Assembly (NCBI GenBank): GCA_041392855.1
Contig: JAWKLD010000001.1
Span: 1,164,001 to 1,228,000 of the forward strand
Direction: 5' to 3'
Source of the DNA: Flavipsychrobacter sp.
GTDB taxonomy: Bacteria; Bacteroidota; Bacteroidia; Chitinophagales; Chitinophagaceae
Length of the DNA: 64,000 bases
Of this stretch, positions 10,542 to 21,339 are shown piece after piece. Numbering within the stretch: the stretch's first letter is position 1; the number at the start of each line of letters is the position of its first letter. A program made the position numbers and the translations under genes. The notes below the pieces were generated by a model that saw only the letters and a program-made list of their open reading frames with translations, searched no databases and was not told the DNA's origin.

Positions 10542-12800
10542 TTAATCGGCATAGCTATGCACTACTTCCTCTATAGGTTTAATTCTTTTGATTAATTCAT
10601 CAGAGAATCGAAGCATTTTATTTATCTCACTCACTCTAGCCAACCTAAGATCTCTAAATATCAGTAAGGCATTACCATTACTTTCCACGTGGTAGGCTTG
10701 CTCTTCCTCAAAAAAAGCAACAAGCTCAGGTGTAAAGAACTTCCTAACGGCTTTTTCATCATCACCTTTCAATAGTAGTTTATTGGAGAAAACTGTAGAG
10801 TCTGCAAAATCAATATCTTTTTGACCAGTTATGGAAGCTACCCTATCAAATATCTTATCAAAAATACCTTCAGACTCAAGAGTAAATTCAGGTATTTCAA
10901 ATGGCAACTCTATGACTTTAACTGTTGTATGATAAACCTCCATTGCCATTAAGGCACCCTCATCAAAAGTGATATCACATATCTCCCAAGACATATCACG
11001 ATCTTCATACATGCCTGATATTATATTGGTCTTATACTCTAGAGGTCTTGATTCAAAAAACTTAAAACTAGATAATAGATAAGTATCCCACTCAATCTCA
11101 TGCCTAAAACCCCAATTGTTTTCAAAGGCTACTTGCTTAATATTCTGCTCACGCGAAGACAAGCGATGAGGTATTGGAGCTGTTTGGCTTTTCAAAGCAA
11201 ACCTATGGTTGGTTGACGCCACATGATGCTCAAATCCAACCATATTCACCTTACCACCATTTAGTTTGTGTATCCTTTTAAAATCATCAAGACTTTCTAG
11301 TACGGTCAAATCAACTAACCTTGCTGTAGAAACATTTATCTTCAAACTAGCTCCTTGTGGCACTTTTTCTAACAGCTTGTTTATCGACAACATGGTTAAA
11401 AAGTTGGCAACCCCCTTTACTTTTAGCTCATAGTTATTGCCTTCCTTGTGCATCAGCTTATTTCCCGGCCTTACGATCATACCAAAGAAAACCGAAAGGG
11501 GTACTCTTGCCAGCAATAAGTGTACACCCAAAGTCAATACAATACCTCCGAGAACACCCCATAGCAAACTACTATATAAAGTAATAAACAACGTCCCTAC
11601 CAAGAATAGTAATTGTTCCAGCCCTTGATTGTAAGTATTGACATACACCCTAGGTGCTGTAAGTTTATAGCCTGAAAAAACAAGAATTACAGCTAATGCA
11701 GCTAACGGTACGGACTGCATAACAGGGGCTAACAATACTATAAATAGCAGAATCAATGCCCCATGAAAGAAGTTGGACCATCTTGTTTTTGCATTATTAT
11801 GAATATTTACTGTGCTACGAACAATTACCGTAACAATTGGCAAACCTCCTATAAGACCTGAAACAATACTGCTTAACCCTACTGCCATAAGGTCTCTATT
11901 CAAATTCGTCTTTCTTTTGTACGGGTCCAGCTTATCTACAGCCTTTGTACTGGCCAAAGATTCTACTGTTGTTATTAAAGTAAGTGAGGTAACAACCAGC
12001 CAAAAAGAGCCTTTACCAAGCATACTAAAATTAGGATGCTGGATACTATTAAGCAGGTTATTGGGAATATGTATTAGCAACTCTGGCCCTACATTATAAC
12101 TCCTATCAAAAAGAGAAATACTATGAGGTTCAAAAAAATTAAACAAATACACAAACGGTATTGCTATAATCAACACCCACATAGGCGCTGGTAAAAAATG
12201 GAAGAGTTTATAACTTATCTTGGCATGGAAAATCAATAACAATAGACCCAACAATGATATTATGGCTACAAAAGGGTTGATCTGCCCAATATTTTTAAAT
12301 GCATCTATTAAAACGCCTATCATATTTGGCGCATCAGAAGTAGTACCCAATGCAACATGTAGCTGTTTCGCTACTATTATTATACCAATTGCAGCCAATA
12401 TACCTTGTATTACAGAAGATGGGATAGCTTCTGCTAAACGCCCCAACCTAAACAAACCTAAAAGTACCTGTATGCCTCCAGACACTATGAAAGCCGCTAA
12501 AACATAGTTAAACGCATTACCAGAGCCATCATCAAGACTAGCAACTGCTACTATAACAATGGCTATCAATGAGTTAGCAGGGCCATTTATTGCAACGTGG
12601 CTCCCTCTGATAAATGTAGTAACAAAACCACCTATTATGACTGATAGAATACCAGACATAGGAGGGGCACCCGATGCTATGGCTATACCTAATGCTAAAG
12701 GCATAGCTACCAATGCCACACTTATAGCTGCTACCAGATCATTTTTCCAATTCTGTGCCAGTCCCTTAAACCAATCCGCAGGAGTATTATTAATAGACAT
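10542..12800 (-). CDS. SulP-family inorganic anion transporter with STAS domain and C-terminal extension
   Basis: The 752-residue product begins with a hydrophobic membrane domain of about 10-14 helices (residues about 15-435) carrying SulP features such as the N-terminal segment AISVALVAMPLALGIAIASG and the GLIGGLPIVTVIVRS region. A STAS domain follows at about 450-560 (ELKVKGVANFLTML through VDLTVLESLDDF). The last about 190 residues extend beyond the STAS domain and I do not recognise them. SulP proteins move sulfate, bicarbonate or other anions across the inner membrane; the substrate here cannot be decided. It is divergent from serA. Confidence 0.9.
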   Translation of the reverse strand: MSINNTPADWFKGLAQNWKNDLVAAISVALVAMPLALGIAIASGAPPMSGILSVIIGGFVTTFIRGSHVAINGPANSLIAIVIVAVASLDDGSGNAFNYVLAAFIVSGGIQVLLGLFRLGRLAEAIPSSVIQGILAAIGIIIVAKQLHVALGTTSDAPNMIGVLIDAFKNIGQINPFVAIISLLGLLLLIFHAKISYKLFHFLPAPMWVLIIAIPFVYLFNFFEPHSISLFDRSYNVGPELLIHIPNNLLNSIQHPNFSMLGKGSFWLVVTSLTLITTVESLASTKAVDKLDPYKRKTNLNRDLMAVGLSSIVSGLIGGLPIVTVIVRSTVNIHNNAKTRWSNFFHGALILLFIVLLAPVMQSVPLAALAVILVFSGYKLTAPRVYVNTYNQGLEQLLFLVGTLFITLYSSLLWGVLGGIVLTLGVHLLLARVPLSVFFGMIVRPGNKLMHKEGNNYELKVKGVANFLTMLSINKLLEKVPQGASLKINVSTARLVDLTVLESLDDFKRIHKLNGGKVNMVGFEHHVASTNHRFALKSQTAPIPHRLSSREQNIKQVAFENNWGFRHEIEWDTYLLSSFKFFESRPLEYKTNIISGMYEDRDMSWEICDITFDEGALMAMEVYHTTVKVIELPFEIPEFTLESEGIFDKIFDRVASITGQKDIDFADSTVFSNKLLLKGDDEKAVRKFFTPELVAFFEEEQAYHVESNGNALLIFRDLRLARVSEINKMLRFSDELIKRIKPIEEVVHSYAD

Positions 12801-12963
12801 TAGATATTATTAGTCAATATTCATTCAAATTATCGCCGAACTAACTAAAATAAGGAAATAATAGGAATATTTTCTCTTACTCACTTTCTAGTTCATAATA
12901 TGTGGTAAAACTCGTGTGTTTTAATAATTTGTTAGTATCATTAAGCGTAAGTAGTATAGTTTT

Positions 12964-14190
12964 ATGAATACAGATATAGCAAAACAAAAAGTATTATTGC
13001 TTGAAGGAATACACGCTAACGCCAAAAATGCATTTATAGAGGCTGGATATACTGATATTGAGGAAATTACAACCAGCCTTTCCAAGCAAGAACTTGTTGA
13101 TAAAATAAAATCCGTAAACATAATAGGCATCAGGTCTAATACCCATTTAACAAAAGAAGTATTAGATGCCGCTAAAAACCTTTCTAGTATTGGTTGTTTT
13201 TGTATTGGTACCAATCAAGTAGACACCAACCATGCCGGATATTTAGGAATTCCCGTCTTTAATGCCCCATTCTCAAATACTAGAAGTGTTGCTGAACTTA
13301 CAATTGCTACTATAATACACTTAATGAGGGGCATACCCGAAAAAAACATTGCTGCACATAAAGGCATATGGAAAAAGTCTGCAAAAGACTCCTTCGAGGT
13401 AAGAAAAAAAGTATTGGGTATAGTAGGTTACGGTAATATAGGATCGCAGCTAAGCGTCATAGCTAGTGCCTTAGGTATGCATGTTTATTATTACGATGTT
13501 GATAATAAACTACAACATGGTAATGCCACTCAAGTAGAATCGTTAGAGCAACTGCTATCCATGTCAGATGTTGTGTCATTGCACGTACCTGCCACTGGTG
13601 CTACTGAAAATTTGATCGGTGAAAAAGAGTTTAAAAAGATGAAAAATGGCAGTTTTCTCGTCAACTACTCTAGAGGTAATGTGATAGATATTGACGCACT
13701 AGTAAATAACTTAGAATCAGGAAAAATACTAGGCGCTGCAATAGATGTTTTCCCTGTTGAGCCAAAATCCATCAAAGAGACTTTCACTTCTCCCCTACAG
13801 CAGTTCGACAATGTGTTGCTAACACCACATATTGGAGGTAGCACACAGGAAGCTCAAGAAAATATTGGATTAGAAGTAGCTGAAAAATTAATTAAGTACA
13901 ACAATATAGGCGCTACGTCATTTGCAGTCAACTTTCCTGAAACAACAGTTATTCATAATGACAATGCTCAAAGAATAACACATATACACTATAATGAGCC
14001 TGGTATCTTAAGGAAAATAATCAAGATAGTAGCAGATAGGGATTTGAATATATTAGCCCAATCGCTACAAACTAACGCTACTATCGGCTATGTAATACTG
14101 GACATAGAACCTACCGATAAAATTGAAGAAATACTCGCTGAACTTGAGCAGATACCCGGTACTATAAAAGCAAGGATCATAAAACCATAA
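12964..14190 (+). CDS. serA: D-3-phosphoglycerate dehydrogenase
   Basis: This enzyme oxidises 3-phosphoglycerate to 3-phosphohydroxypyruvate with NAD, the first step of serine synthesis in the cytoplasm. The 408-residue length and domain order match the E. coli-type SerA: substrate domain with GIRSNTHLT, nucleotide-binding domain with VGYGNIGSQ (about residue 157), the catalytic segment with NYSRGNVID and TPHIGGST, and a C-terminal ACT domain (EPGILRKIIKIVADRDLNI) expected to give serine feedback inhibition. The upstream region has TAATTTG about 30 nt before the ATG, one base short of the promoter box. A terminator follows. Confidence 0.95.
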   Translation: MNTDIAKQKVLLLEGIHANAKNAFIEAGYTDIEEITTSLSKQELVDKIKSVNIIGIRSNTHLTKEVLDAAKNLSSIGCFCIGTNQVDTNHAGYLGIPVFNAPFSNTRSVAELTIATIIHLMRGIPEKNIAAHKGIWKKSAKDSFEVRKKVLGIVGYGNIGSQLSVIASALGMHVYYYDVDNKLQHGNATQVESLEQLLSMSDVVSLHVPATGATENLIGEKEFKKMKNGSFLVNYSRGNVIDIDALVNNLESGKILGAAIDVFPVEPKSIKETFTSPLQQFDNVLLTPHIGGSTQEAQENIGLEVAEKLIKYNNIGATSFAVNFPETTVIHNDNAQRITHIHYNEPGILRKIIKIVADRDLNILAQSLQTNATIGYVILDIEPTDKIEEILAELEQIPGTIKARIIKP

Positions 14191-14210
14191 CTCTAATAAG
14201 CTTTAATAAG

Positions 14211-14238
14211 AAAAGCCCCTACGAACGTAGGGGCTTTT
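14211..14238. terminator. Bidirectional terminator after serA
   Basis: A 12-bp stem (AAAAGCCCCTAC paired with GTAGGGGCTTTT) encloses a 4-nt loop. A-run and T-run flanks make it usable from serA and from the convergent giant Ig-repeat gene, which ends at 14285. Confidence 0.88.
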
Positions 14239-14284
14239 CTGTATTTTAAACATTGTATTCTAATGAATACGTTGTACATATTAT

Positions 14285-17200
14285 TTATTGAGTAATAGTA
14301 AACCTTTTATTATATACCATTCCATCAACTTGAACAGAGATAATATACATTCCTTTAGACAAGTTATTATCTAAATGAATCTTATGATTTAGTTCACCTC
14401 TGTTTATTTCAACTGATTCGGTGTACACTTTTTGACCAACATTATTGTAAACGGAGATTACCGCTTTATCATTAACATTAGCAAAGTTTCCTTTCAATGT
14501 AAACACACCATTATTTGGATTAGGGTATAAACCTAATTCGAAGTTATTAGCAACAGTATTGTTAATTGATACCGGAACATTTATCTCAAGTGTATTACTA
14601 GTATCGTAATCATTTACTCTACAAGGGAAGTCAGCCTGCAATAGACATTCTATCTTATCGTTAAGTGCCAGATCACTTGTTGTATAAGTAACAAATACAG
14701 CACCAGGAATATCTACACCATTCTTTCTCCATCTGTATTTAGGATTAATACCAGAGTTTGTTGTATTAGCATAGAAGGTAACTTTCTTACCCGGAACTAA
14801 AATAGTACCATTGCTCGATGTGATGTTAATAGTAGAAACTTCTTTCTTAACCACGTTCATAGTTGCAGAAGCCGAGTTAACATCAGGATTACACTTACCT
14901 CCTACTACACAACGGTATTTATAATTATCCATAGCTAGCGTTACACCTGTAATAGTAAGTGTACTGTTAGTGACACCACTGTATACACCTCCGTTATTCA
15001 AGTTATTCCATCCACTACCCATGTCTAATTGCCATTGGTAAGACAATACTGCACCTGTTGCGTTCACACCGAATGTAGTGTTATCACCTGCACAAACAAC
15101 CTTGTTTGAAGGATTATCAGCAATAGCAGGTAAGCCATCAACAGTTAGGACTGCTGCATTTGTGGCAACTGAAGGAGCACAAACACTACTTACCACACAA
15201 CGGAAAGAATATCCATTAATTGCAGCAGGAGCATTCATAATACTTAATATGTTAGAGGTAACATTATTATAAGTACCGCTACCGCCACCATTACTAATAT
15301 TCACCCAACCAGCGCCTGCGTCTACTTGCCATTGATAGCTAATAGCCGAACCAGAAGCTGTACAAGAGATAGTTATATTGCTACCATTACATACGCTTGT
15401 ATTTTGAGGTTGAGCCACAATAACTGGCAATGCATGTACTGTAAGTTTTCTTGATACAGTTGTAAGGCTTGGTGCACAAGCACCGCTTACAATACAACGA
15501 TACTCATTACCATTCTCTACAGTAGTACCACCAGTAATAACAAGACTACCAGTATTAACACCACTATAGATACTACCATTTGATATATTGCTAAAGCTTG
15601 CACCGCTATTGTTACTTACTTGCCATTGGAAAGTAAGACCTGCACCTGTTGCCACCACATCAAATGTAGTATTGTTTCCATCACAGATCACTCTATCTAC
15701 TGGTTGTGTTACGATTGCAGGTAATGCATTTACTACTAGCAATCTTGCACCTGAAACAATAGGAGTAGTAGTACAAATACCATTAACAACGCAACGGAAC
15801 AATGTACTGCTTGATGTTACAGGAGGATTAGTAAGCGCTAATGTACTAGTAGTAGCACCACTGTAGATACCACCGTTTGTAACATTGCTATAAGTATTAC
15901 CACCATCTGTACTAGACTCCCACTGGTAAGTAAGACCTGCACCTGAAGTTGCAACACTAAACACAGTATTATCACCAACACATATAGTACGGTTCACACC
16001 ATGATTATGAATAGCAGGATTAGCATTAATAGTAAGCTTCACAGTATTAGTTATTGCTGCCGGAGTACAAGTACCACTCACAACACAACGATAGTGAACC
16101 TGATTTACAGTACTTGTTGCATTGGTTAAACTAAGCGTGTTTGTTGTTGCTCCACTATAGATACCTGTATTAGTTAGATTATTCCAAGTAGTACCAGCAT
16201 CAGTACTTACTTGCCATTGGTACGAGATAGCTGTACCTGTAGCTGTTGTTGTAAAGCTTGTATTATTACCGGTACATATAGTACTATTTACAGGTTGGAT
16301 TGTAATAGTAGGCAACGCATTAACAGTTAACTGTCTTGCTGCAGATGTAACGCTTGGCGTACATGCACCACTTATTACACAACGGTATTGGTTGTTATTT
16401 GCCGATGTAGGAACACTTGAAAGGTTCAGCGTGGCAGTTGTTGCATTACTATAGATACCTCCATTTGCAATGTTATTGAACGTTGCACCACCATTAGTAC
16501 TTACTTGCCATTGATAAGTAAGGGCAGAACCAGTTGCCGTTACTCCAAAACTTGTATTAGTACCTTCACAAATCGTCTTATCAGTAGTCTGCGAAGTAAG
16601 TGCAGGCAATGTGTTAATTGTTAAGGTTGCTTCCGTAGTAGTTACACTTGGAGGGCAAGTACCACCTATAACGCAACGATATTTATAATTATGCTCCGTC
16701 ATAGAAGCACCCGTTAAGTTTAGTGTTGCCGTAGACGCACCAGAATAAAGACCTCCATTGATTACATCATTATACGTCGCACCACCATCAATACTAACTT
16801 CCCACTTGTAAGTAAGTGCAGTACCTGTAGCAACAACATTAAATGATGCATTACCCACCACACATATAGCAGCGTTAGCAGGATGTGTAGTAATTGCAGG
16901 AGCTGTATTAATGGTCAAGGTTCTTACAACAGATGTAACAGATGGTGCACATGAACCACTTACAATACAACGGTATTGATAACCATTCATTGTAAGACCA
17001 GGTGCTGTCAACATCAAGCTTTGTGAAGTAACGCCACTATATACACCTGCATTAGATACATTATTGAACGTTGCACCTGCATCAGTACTTACTTGCCATT
17101 GGTAAGTAACATTAGCACCAGAACCTATGATATCGAAAGTTGTATTAGCACCTAAACAAATTGTTTTATCAATTGGTTGAGCAGCTATTGAAGGTGGAAT

Positions 17201-20200
17201 CTGAACTATCAATAATCTAGCCGCTGACATTGTACTTGGAGTACATGTACCATTTACTACACAACGGAATAATGTACTGCTTGAAGTAGCTGGCACTGCT
17301 GTTAAAGATAAAGTAGCAGTTGTTGCACCTGAATAAATACCACCATTCACCACATTATTATATGTATTACCACCATCAGTGCTAGACTGCCATTGATAGG
17401 TCAAACCTGCACCTGTTGCTGTGATACCAAATGTTGTATTATCACTAACACAAATTGTACGGTTAACACCATGATCTGTAACTACAGGAGCAGCTAAGAT
17501 GGTTAATGTTTTATTATCTGTTGTAACAAGTGGAGGGCATGTTCCACTAATAACACAATGGTACTGATGGCCTTGATTAGCAACAGTAGCTCCTGTAATA
17601 TTCAATGTAGCTGTAGTAGCTCCTGAGTAAATACCACCATTCATTATATCACTAAATGTTGTACCACCATCTGTACTTACTCTCCATTGATAAGTCAAAC
17701 CTGCTCCTGTTGCAGTTACACTAAAGCTAGTGTTACCACCAGGACAAATTGAGCTATTTGAAGGCTGTGTTGTAATTGCAGGCAAGCCATTTACAGTTAA
17801 TGTTCTAGCTACTGAAGTAACTGCAGGAGGGCACGTACCACTTACAATACAACGATATTGATTGTTACTCATGCTTACGCCAGGTGTAGTCAACACTAAA
17901 TTCTGAGTAGTAACACCACTATATACACCACCATTTGCTAGATTACTAAAAGTAGCTCCACCATTAGTACTCTCTTGCCATTGGTAAGTAATTCCTGCTC
18001 CTGAACCAATAATATCAAAGGTTGTACTAGCTCCGAAACAGATAGTTTTATCTACCGGCTGAATTGAGATAGATGGTAATTCGTTTACAACTAATAGTCT
18101 TGGTGCTGAAGTAACATTTGGAGTACAAACTCCATTCACTAGACAACGGAATAATGTACTACTAGATGTAGCTGGCACTGCTGTTAAAGACAATGTTGCT
18201 GTTGTTGCTCCCGAATAGATACCTCCATTGTTTACATTACTATAAGTAGTACCACCATCAATGCTCGATTGCCATTGGTACGTTAATGCGGTTCCTGTAG
18301 CCGTAATACCAAATGTTGTATTATCGCTGGCACATATTGTTTTATTAACTCCGTTATCTGTTATTGAAGGAGCTGTATTTATAGTTAACGTTCTAGCTAC
18401 TGAAGTAACTGCAGGAGGGCATGTACCACTTACAATACAACGATATTGATTATTGTTCATGCTTACACCAGGAGTGGTCAACACTAAATTCTGAGTAGTA
18501 ACACCACTATATACACCTCCATTTGCTAGATTACTAAAAGTAGCTCCGCCATTAGTACTCTCTTGCCATTGGTAAGTAACATTAGCACCAGAACCTATGA
18601 TATCGAAAGTAGTATTAGCACCTAAGCAAATTGTTTTATCAATCGGCTGTGCAGTTATCGAAGGCAATTCATTTACTACAAGAAGTCTTGCAGCAGACAT
18701 TGTACTTGGCGTACATGTACCATTTACCACACAACGGAATAATGTACTACTAGATGTAGCCGGCACTGCTGTTAAAGATAAAGTAGCAGTTGTTGCTCCT
18801 GAATAGATACCTCCATTAACAACATTGTTATAAGTTGTACCACCGTCAGTACTAGACTGCCACTGATAAGTCAAACCAGATCCTGTAGCAGTAATACCAA
18901 ATGTTGTATTATCTCCTGCACATATTGTTTTATTAACTCCGTTATCTGTTACTGAAGGAACGGTTAACACTGTCACAGTAGCAGCATTAGAATTTACACT
19001 TGGAGGACAAGTGCCACTTACTACACAACGGTATTGATTATTATGAATAGAAGCAGGTGCTCCTGTAATATTTAATGTAGCTGTAGTTGCATTACTATAA
19101 ATACCACCATTATTTATATTAGTGAAGGTAGCACCACCATCAATACTATGTTGCCATTGATACATCAAACCTGCTCCAGTTGCAGTTACACTAAAGCTAG
19201 TGTTACTTCCAGGACAAACTGAACTGTTTGAAGGGTGTATCGTAACTGCAGGTAAAGCATTAACGGTTAATGTTCTAGCTACTGATGTAACTGCCGGAGG
19301 ACATGTACCACTCACAATACAACGGTATTGATTATTGTTCATGCTTACAGGCGGAGTAGTCAATACTAAGTTTTGAGAAGTAACACCACTATATACACCA
19401 CCATTTGCTAGATTACTAAAAGTAGCTCCACCATTAGTACTCTCTTGCCATTGGTAAGTAATTCCTGCTCCTGAACCAATAATATCAAAGGTTGTACTAG
19501 CTCCGAAACAGATCGTCTTGTCTATTGGTTGAATTGCAATTGAAGGCAATTCATTTACTACAAGAAGTCTTGCAGCAGAGGTAACATTTGGCGTACAAGC
19601 ACCGTTTACCACACAACGGAATAATGTACTACTAGATGTAGCTGGCACTGCTGTTAAAGACAATGTTGCTGTTGCTGCTCCTGAATAGATACCTCCATTG
19701 TTTACATTATTATAAGTAGTACCGCCGTCAGTACTAGACTGCCACTGATAAGTCAAAGCAGAGCCTGTTGCCGTAATACCAAATGTTGTATTATCGCCGG
19801 CACATATTGTTTTATTAACTCCATTATCTGTTATTGCAGGAGCTGTATTTATAGTTAATGTTCTTGTTGTAGAAGTAACACTAGGCGTACAAGTACCGCT
19901 AACCACACAACGATACTGATAGTTGTTCATCCCAATAGGAGGTGCAGTTATTGACAGGTTTTGAGAAGTAGTACCTGAATAGATACCTCCGTTATTTAAA
20001 TTCGAAAAGGTAGCTCCACCATTGATACTTTCTTGCCATTGATAAGTTACATTAGCACCTGAACCAATGATATCAAAAGTGACATTATCACCCAAACAAA
20101 TTGTTTTATCAATTGGTTGTGCAGTGATCGATGGTAATTCATTTACCACTAGCAATCTTGCACCTGATATTGCATTTGGAGGACATGTACCACTTACCAC

Positions 20201-21115
20201 ACAACGAAACAAAGTGCTACTTGAAGTAGCTGGTACTGCTGTTAAAGCAAGGTTAGGCGTTGTTGCACCTGAATAGATACCACCATTCACTACGTTGTTA
20301 TAAGTAGTACCACCATTTGTACTAGACTGCCACTGATAAGTAATACCTGCTCCTGATGCTATTACATCAAATGTAGTATTACTACCTGCACATATAGTTT
20401 TATTAACTCCATGAGAAACTATTGAAGGTAAAACGTTTACAACCAACAATCTTGCAGCTGAAGTATTGGTACAACCACCACCACTTACTACACAACGGAA
20501 AAGTGTACTACTAGATGAAGCAGGCACAGCAGTAAGTGTTAACGTAGCAGAAGTTGCTCCTGAGTATATACCGCCATTAACAACGTTGTTATAAGTAACA
20601 CCGCCGTTAATGCTAGACTCCCATTGGTAGGTTAAACCTCCACCTGTTGCCACTACACTAAATGTAGTATTATCACCAGCACAAATATTTCTATTTACGC
20701 CATGGTCAGTAACAACAGAGGTTGCATTAACTGTTACTGAAACAGGATAGTTAATACTAGTTACTGCACCGCCATCACGAGCAGTAAGGATACCATTGTA
20801 AGTACCTGCTGCTGCTGTACCAGGTACAGTAGTCGTAATTGGGCTTGCAGGAAATGCTACATTAGCAACATCGTTAAAACCCTGAGCTTCAGCAGCCGCA
20901 TCCCAGTCTATACTATAATCTACTGGGGCACCTGTAGTAGCCGAGTATGTAAAACCTGCTGTGGTAATACCACTACATACTGTCGGGGAACTGTTGGTAA
21001 ATGTAATTGTTGGTTGTGCTAATGCTTGCATACTAATAAGTAGCGAAAGCATACTGAGGAATAGACTTTTCCTAAAAACAGCACTGTGTTTTTTGTCGAG
21101 TAATTTTACAATCAT
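14285..21115 (-). CDS. Giant secreted protein with 20 Ig-like repeats and T9SS type A sorting domain
   Basis: The 2276-residue product has an N-terminal signal peptide (cleavage near QALAQP, residue 34) and a unique N-terminal domain to about 132. Twenty tandem repeats of about 98 residues follow, each with the pattern xICxGxNTTF, LTYQWQxSxxGG, GGIYSG and YRCVVSG, i.e. an Ig-like fold with a conserved Cys pair. A distinct Ig-like domain (IPGAVFVTYTTSD) precedes a C-terminal type A sorting domain (LGLYPNPNNGVF through GMYIISV to RFTITQ). It should be exported by T9SS and displayed on the surface, plausibly as an adhesin or stalk; this role is inferred. A TATTTTG box about 110 nt upstream is close to the promoter consensus. 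Confidence 0.92.
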   Translation of the reverse strand: MIVKLLDKKHSAVFRKSLFLSMLSLLISMQALAQPTITFTNSSPTVCSGITTAGFTYSATTGAPVDYSIDWDAAAEAQGFNDVANVAFPASPITTTVPGTAAAGTYNGILTARDGGAVTSINYPVSVTVNATSVVTDHGVNRNICAGDNTTFSVVATGGGLTYQWESSINGGVTYNNVVNGGIYSGATSATLTLTAVPASSSSTLFRCVVSGGGCTNTSAARLLVVNVLPSIVSHGVNKTICAGSNTTFDVIASGAGITYQWQSSTNGGTTYNNVVNGGIYSGATTPNLALTAVPATSSSTLFRCVVSGTCPPNAISGARLLVVNELPSITAQPIDKTICLGDNVTFDIIGSGANVTYQWQESINGGATFSNLNNGGIYSGTTSQNLSITAPPIGMNNYQYRCVVSGTCTPSVTSTTRTLTINTAPAITDNGVNKTICAGDNTTFGITATGSALTYQWQSSTDGGTTYNNVNNGGIYSGAATATLSLTAVPATSSSTLFRCVVNGACTPNVTSAARLLVVNELPSIAIQPIDKTICFGASTTFDIIGSGAGITYQWQESTNGGATFSNLANGGVYSGVTSQNLVLTTPPVSMNNNQYRCIVSGTCPPAVTSVARTLTVNALPAVTIHPSNSSVCPGSNTSFSVTATGAGLMYQWQHSIDGGATFTNINNGGIYSNATTATLNITGAPASIHNNQYRCVVSGTCPPSVNSNAATVTVLTVPSVTDNGVNKTICAGDNTTFGITATGSGLTYQWQSSTDGGTTYNNVVNGGIYSGATTATLSLTAVPATSSSTLFRCVVNGTCTPSTMSAARLLVVNELPSITAQPIDKTICLGANTTFDIIGSGANVTYQWQESTNGGATFSNLANGGVYSGVTTQNLVLTTPGVSMNNNQYRCIVSGTCPPAVTSVARTLTINTAPSITDNGVNKTICASDNTTFGITATGTALTYQWQSSIDGGTTYSNVNNGGIYSGATTATLSLTAVPATSSSTLFRCLVNGVCTPNVTSAPRLLVVNELPSISIQPVDKTICFGASTTFDIIGSGAGITYQWQESTNGGATFSNLANGGVYSGVTTQNLVLTTPGVSMSNNQYRCIVSGTCPPAVTSVARTLTVNGLPAITTQPSNSSICPGGNTSFSVTATGAGLTYQWRVSTDGGTTFSDIMNGGIYSGATTATLNITGATVANQGHQYHCVISGTCPPLVTTDNKTLTILAAPVVTDHGVNRTICVSDNTTFGITATGAGLTYQWQSSTDGGNTYNNVVNGGIYSGATTATLSLTAVPATSSSTLFRCVVNGTCTPSTMSAARLLIVQIPPSIAAQPIDKTICLGANTTFDIIGSGANVTYQWQVSTDAGATFNNVSNAGVYSGVTSQSLMLTAPGLTMNGYQYRCIVSGSCAPSVTSVVRTLTINTAPAITTHPANAAICVVGNASFNVVATGTALTYKWEVSIDGGATYNDVINGGLYSGASTATLNLTGASMTEHNYKYRCVIGGTCPPSVTTTEATLTINTLPALTSQTTDKTICEGTNTSFGVTATGSALTYQWQVSTNGGATFNNIANGGIYSNATTATLNLSSVPTSANNNQYRCVISGACTPSVTSAARQLTVNALPTITIQPVNSTICTGNNTSFTTTATGTAISYQWQVSTDAGTTWNNLTNTGIYSGATTNTLSLTNATSTVNQVHYRCVVSGTCTPAAITNTVKLTINANPAIHNHGVNRTICVGDNTVFSVATSGAGLTYQWESSTDGGNTYSNVTNGGIYSGATTSTLALTNPPVTSSSTLFRCVVNGICTTTPIVSGARLLVVNALPAIVTQPVDRVICDGNNTTFDVVATGAGLTFQWQVSNNSGASFSNISNGSIYSGVNTGSLVITGGTTVENGNEYRCIVSGACAPSLTTVSRKLTVHALPVIVAQPQNTSVCNGSNITISCTASGSAISYQWQVDAGAGWVNISNGGGSGTYNNVTSNILSIMNAPAAINGYSFRCVVSSVCAPSVATNAAVLTVDGLPAIADNPSNKVVCAGDNTTFGVNATGAVLSYQWQLDMGSGWNNLNNGGVYSGVTNSTLTITGVTLAMDNYKYRCVVGGKCNPDVNSASATMNVVKKEVSTINITSSNGTILVPGKKVTFYANTTNSGINPKYRWRKNGVDIPGAVFVTYTTSDLALNDKIECLLQADFPCRVNDYDTSNTLEINVPVSINNTVANNFELGLYPNPNNGVFTLKGNFANVNDKAVISVYNNVGQKVYTESVEINRGELNHKIHLDNNLSKGMYIISVQVDGMVYNKRFTITQ
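14840..20719 (-). repeat. Array of 20 tandem ~294-bp Ig-domain repeats with a 5-unit super-period
   Basis: The repeat units are about 98 codons each and differ in type. Units 3, 8 and 13 share AQPIDKTICLG and end LTINTA; units 5 and 10 share DKTICFGASTTFDIIG; units 6 and 11 share PSNSS(V/I)CPG; units 4 and 9 share TDNGVNKTICA; units 2, 7 and 12 are alike. Related copies therefore recur every five units (about 1470 bp), showing that blocks of five domains were duplicated. Units 14-20 are more diverged. DNA identity between some units is very high, for example near 17900, 18470 and 19360. Confidence 0.92.
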
Positions 21116-21339
21116 GTTCTTGTTTTTGGGGTATTAATTTTCATTTTATATATAGTTGTAACATAGTCTTGTGTTAAGAATAACACTTGATTCTATACAG
21201 CAACTGATATATAAAACTTTAAAAGGTCTGGCAAAATACGAATTATAATTGCTTTATCATAGAATTGTCATATTAAATAATAATAAATAAAATTTATAAG
21301 CGTCTATTTATTAAGTGTAAAAATGTATAAAATAATAGG

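Noticed and set aside
15078..20276. Several open frames on the plus strand inside the giant Ig-repeat gene
   Set aside because: They recur in step with the repeats and mirror the minus-strand codons, so they are shadows of the repeat structure.
14840..20719. Regularly spaced repeats considered as a CRISPR-like array
   Set aside because: The unit is about 294 bp, stays in one reading frame and encodes Ig-like domains; there are no short identical repeats with unique spacers.
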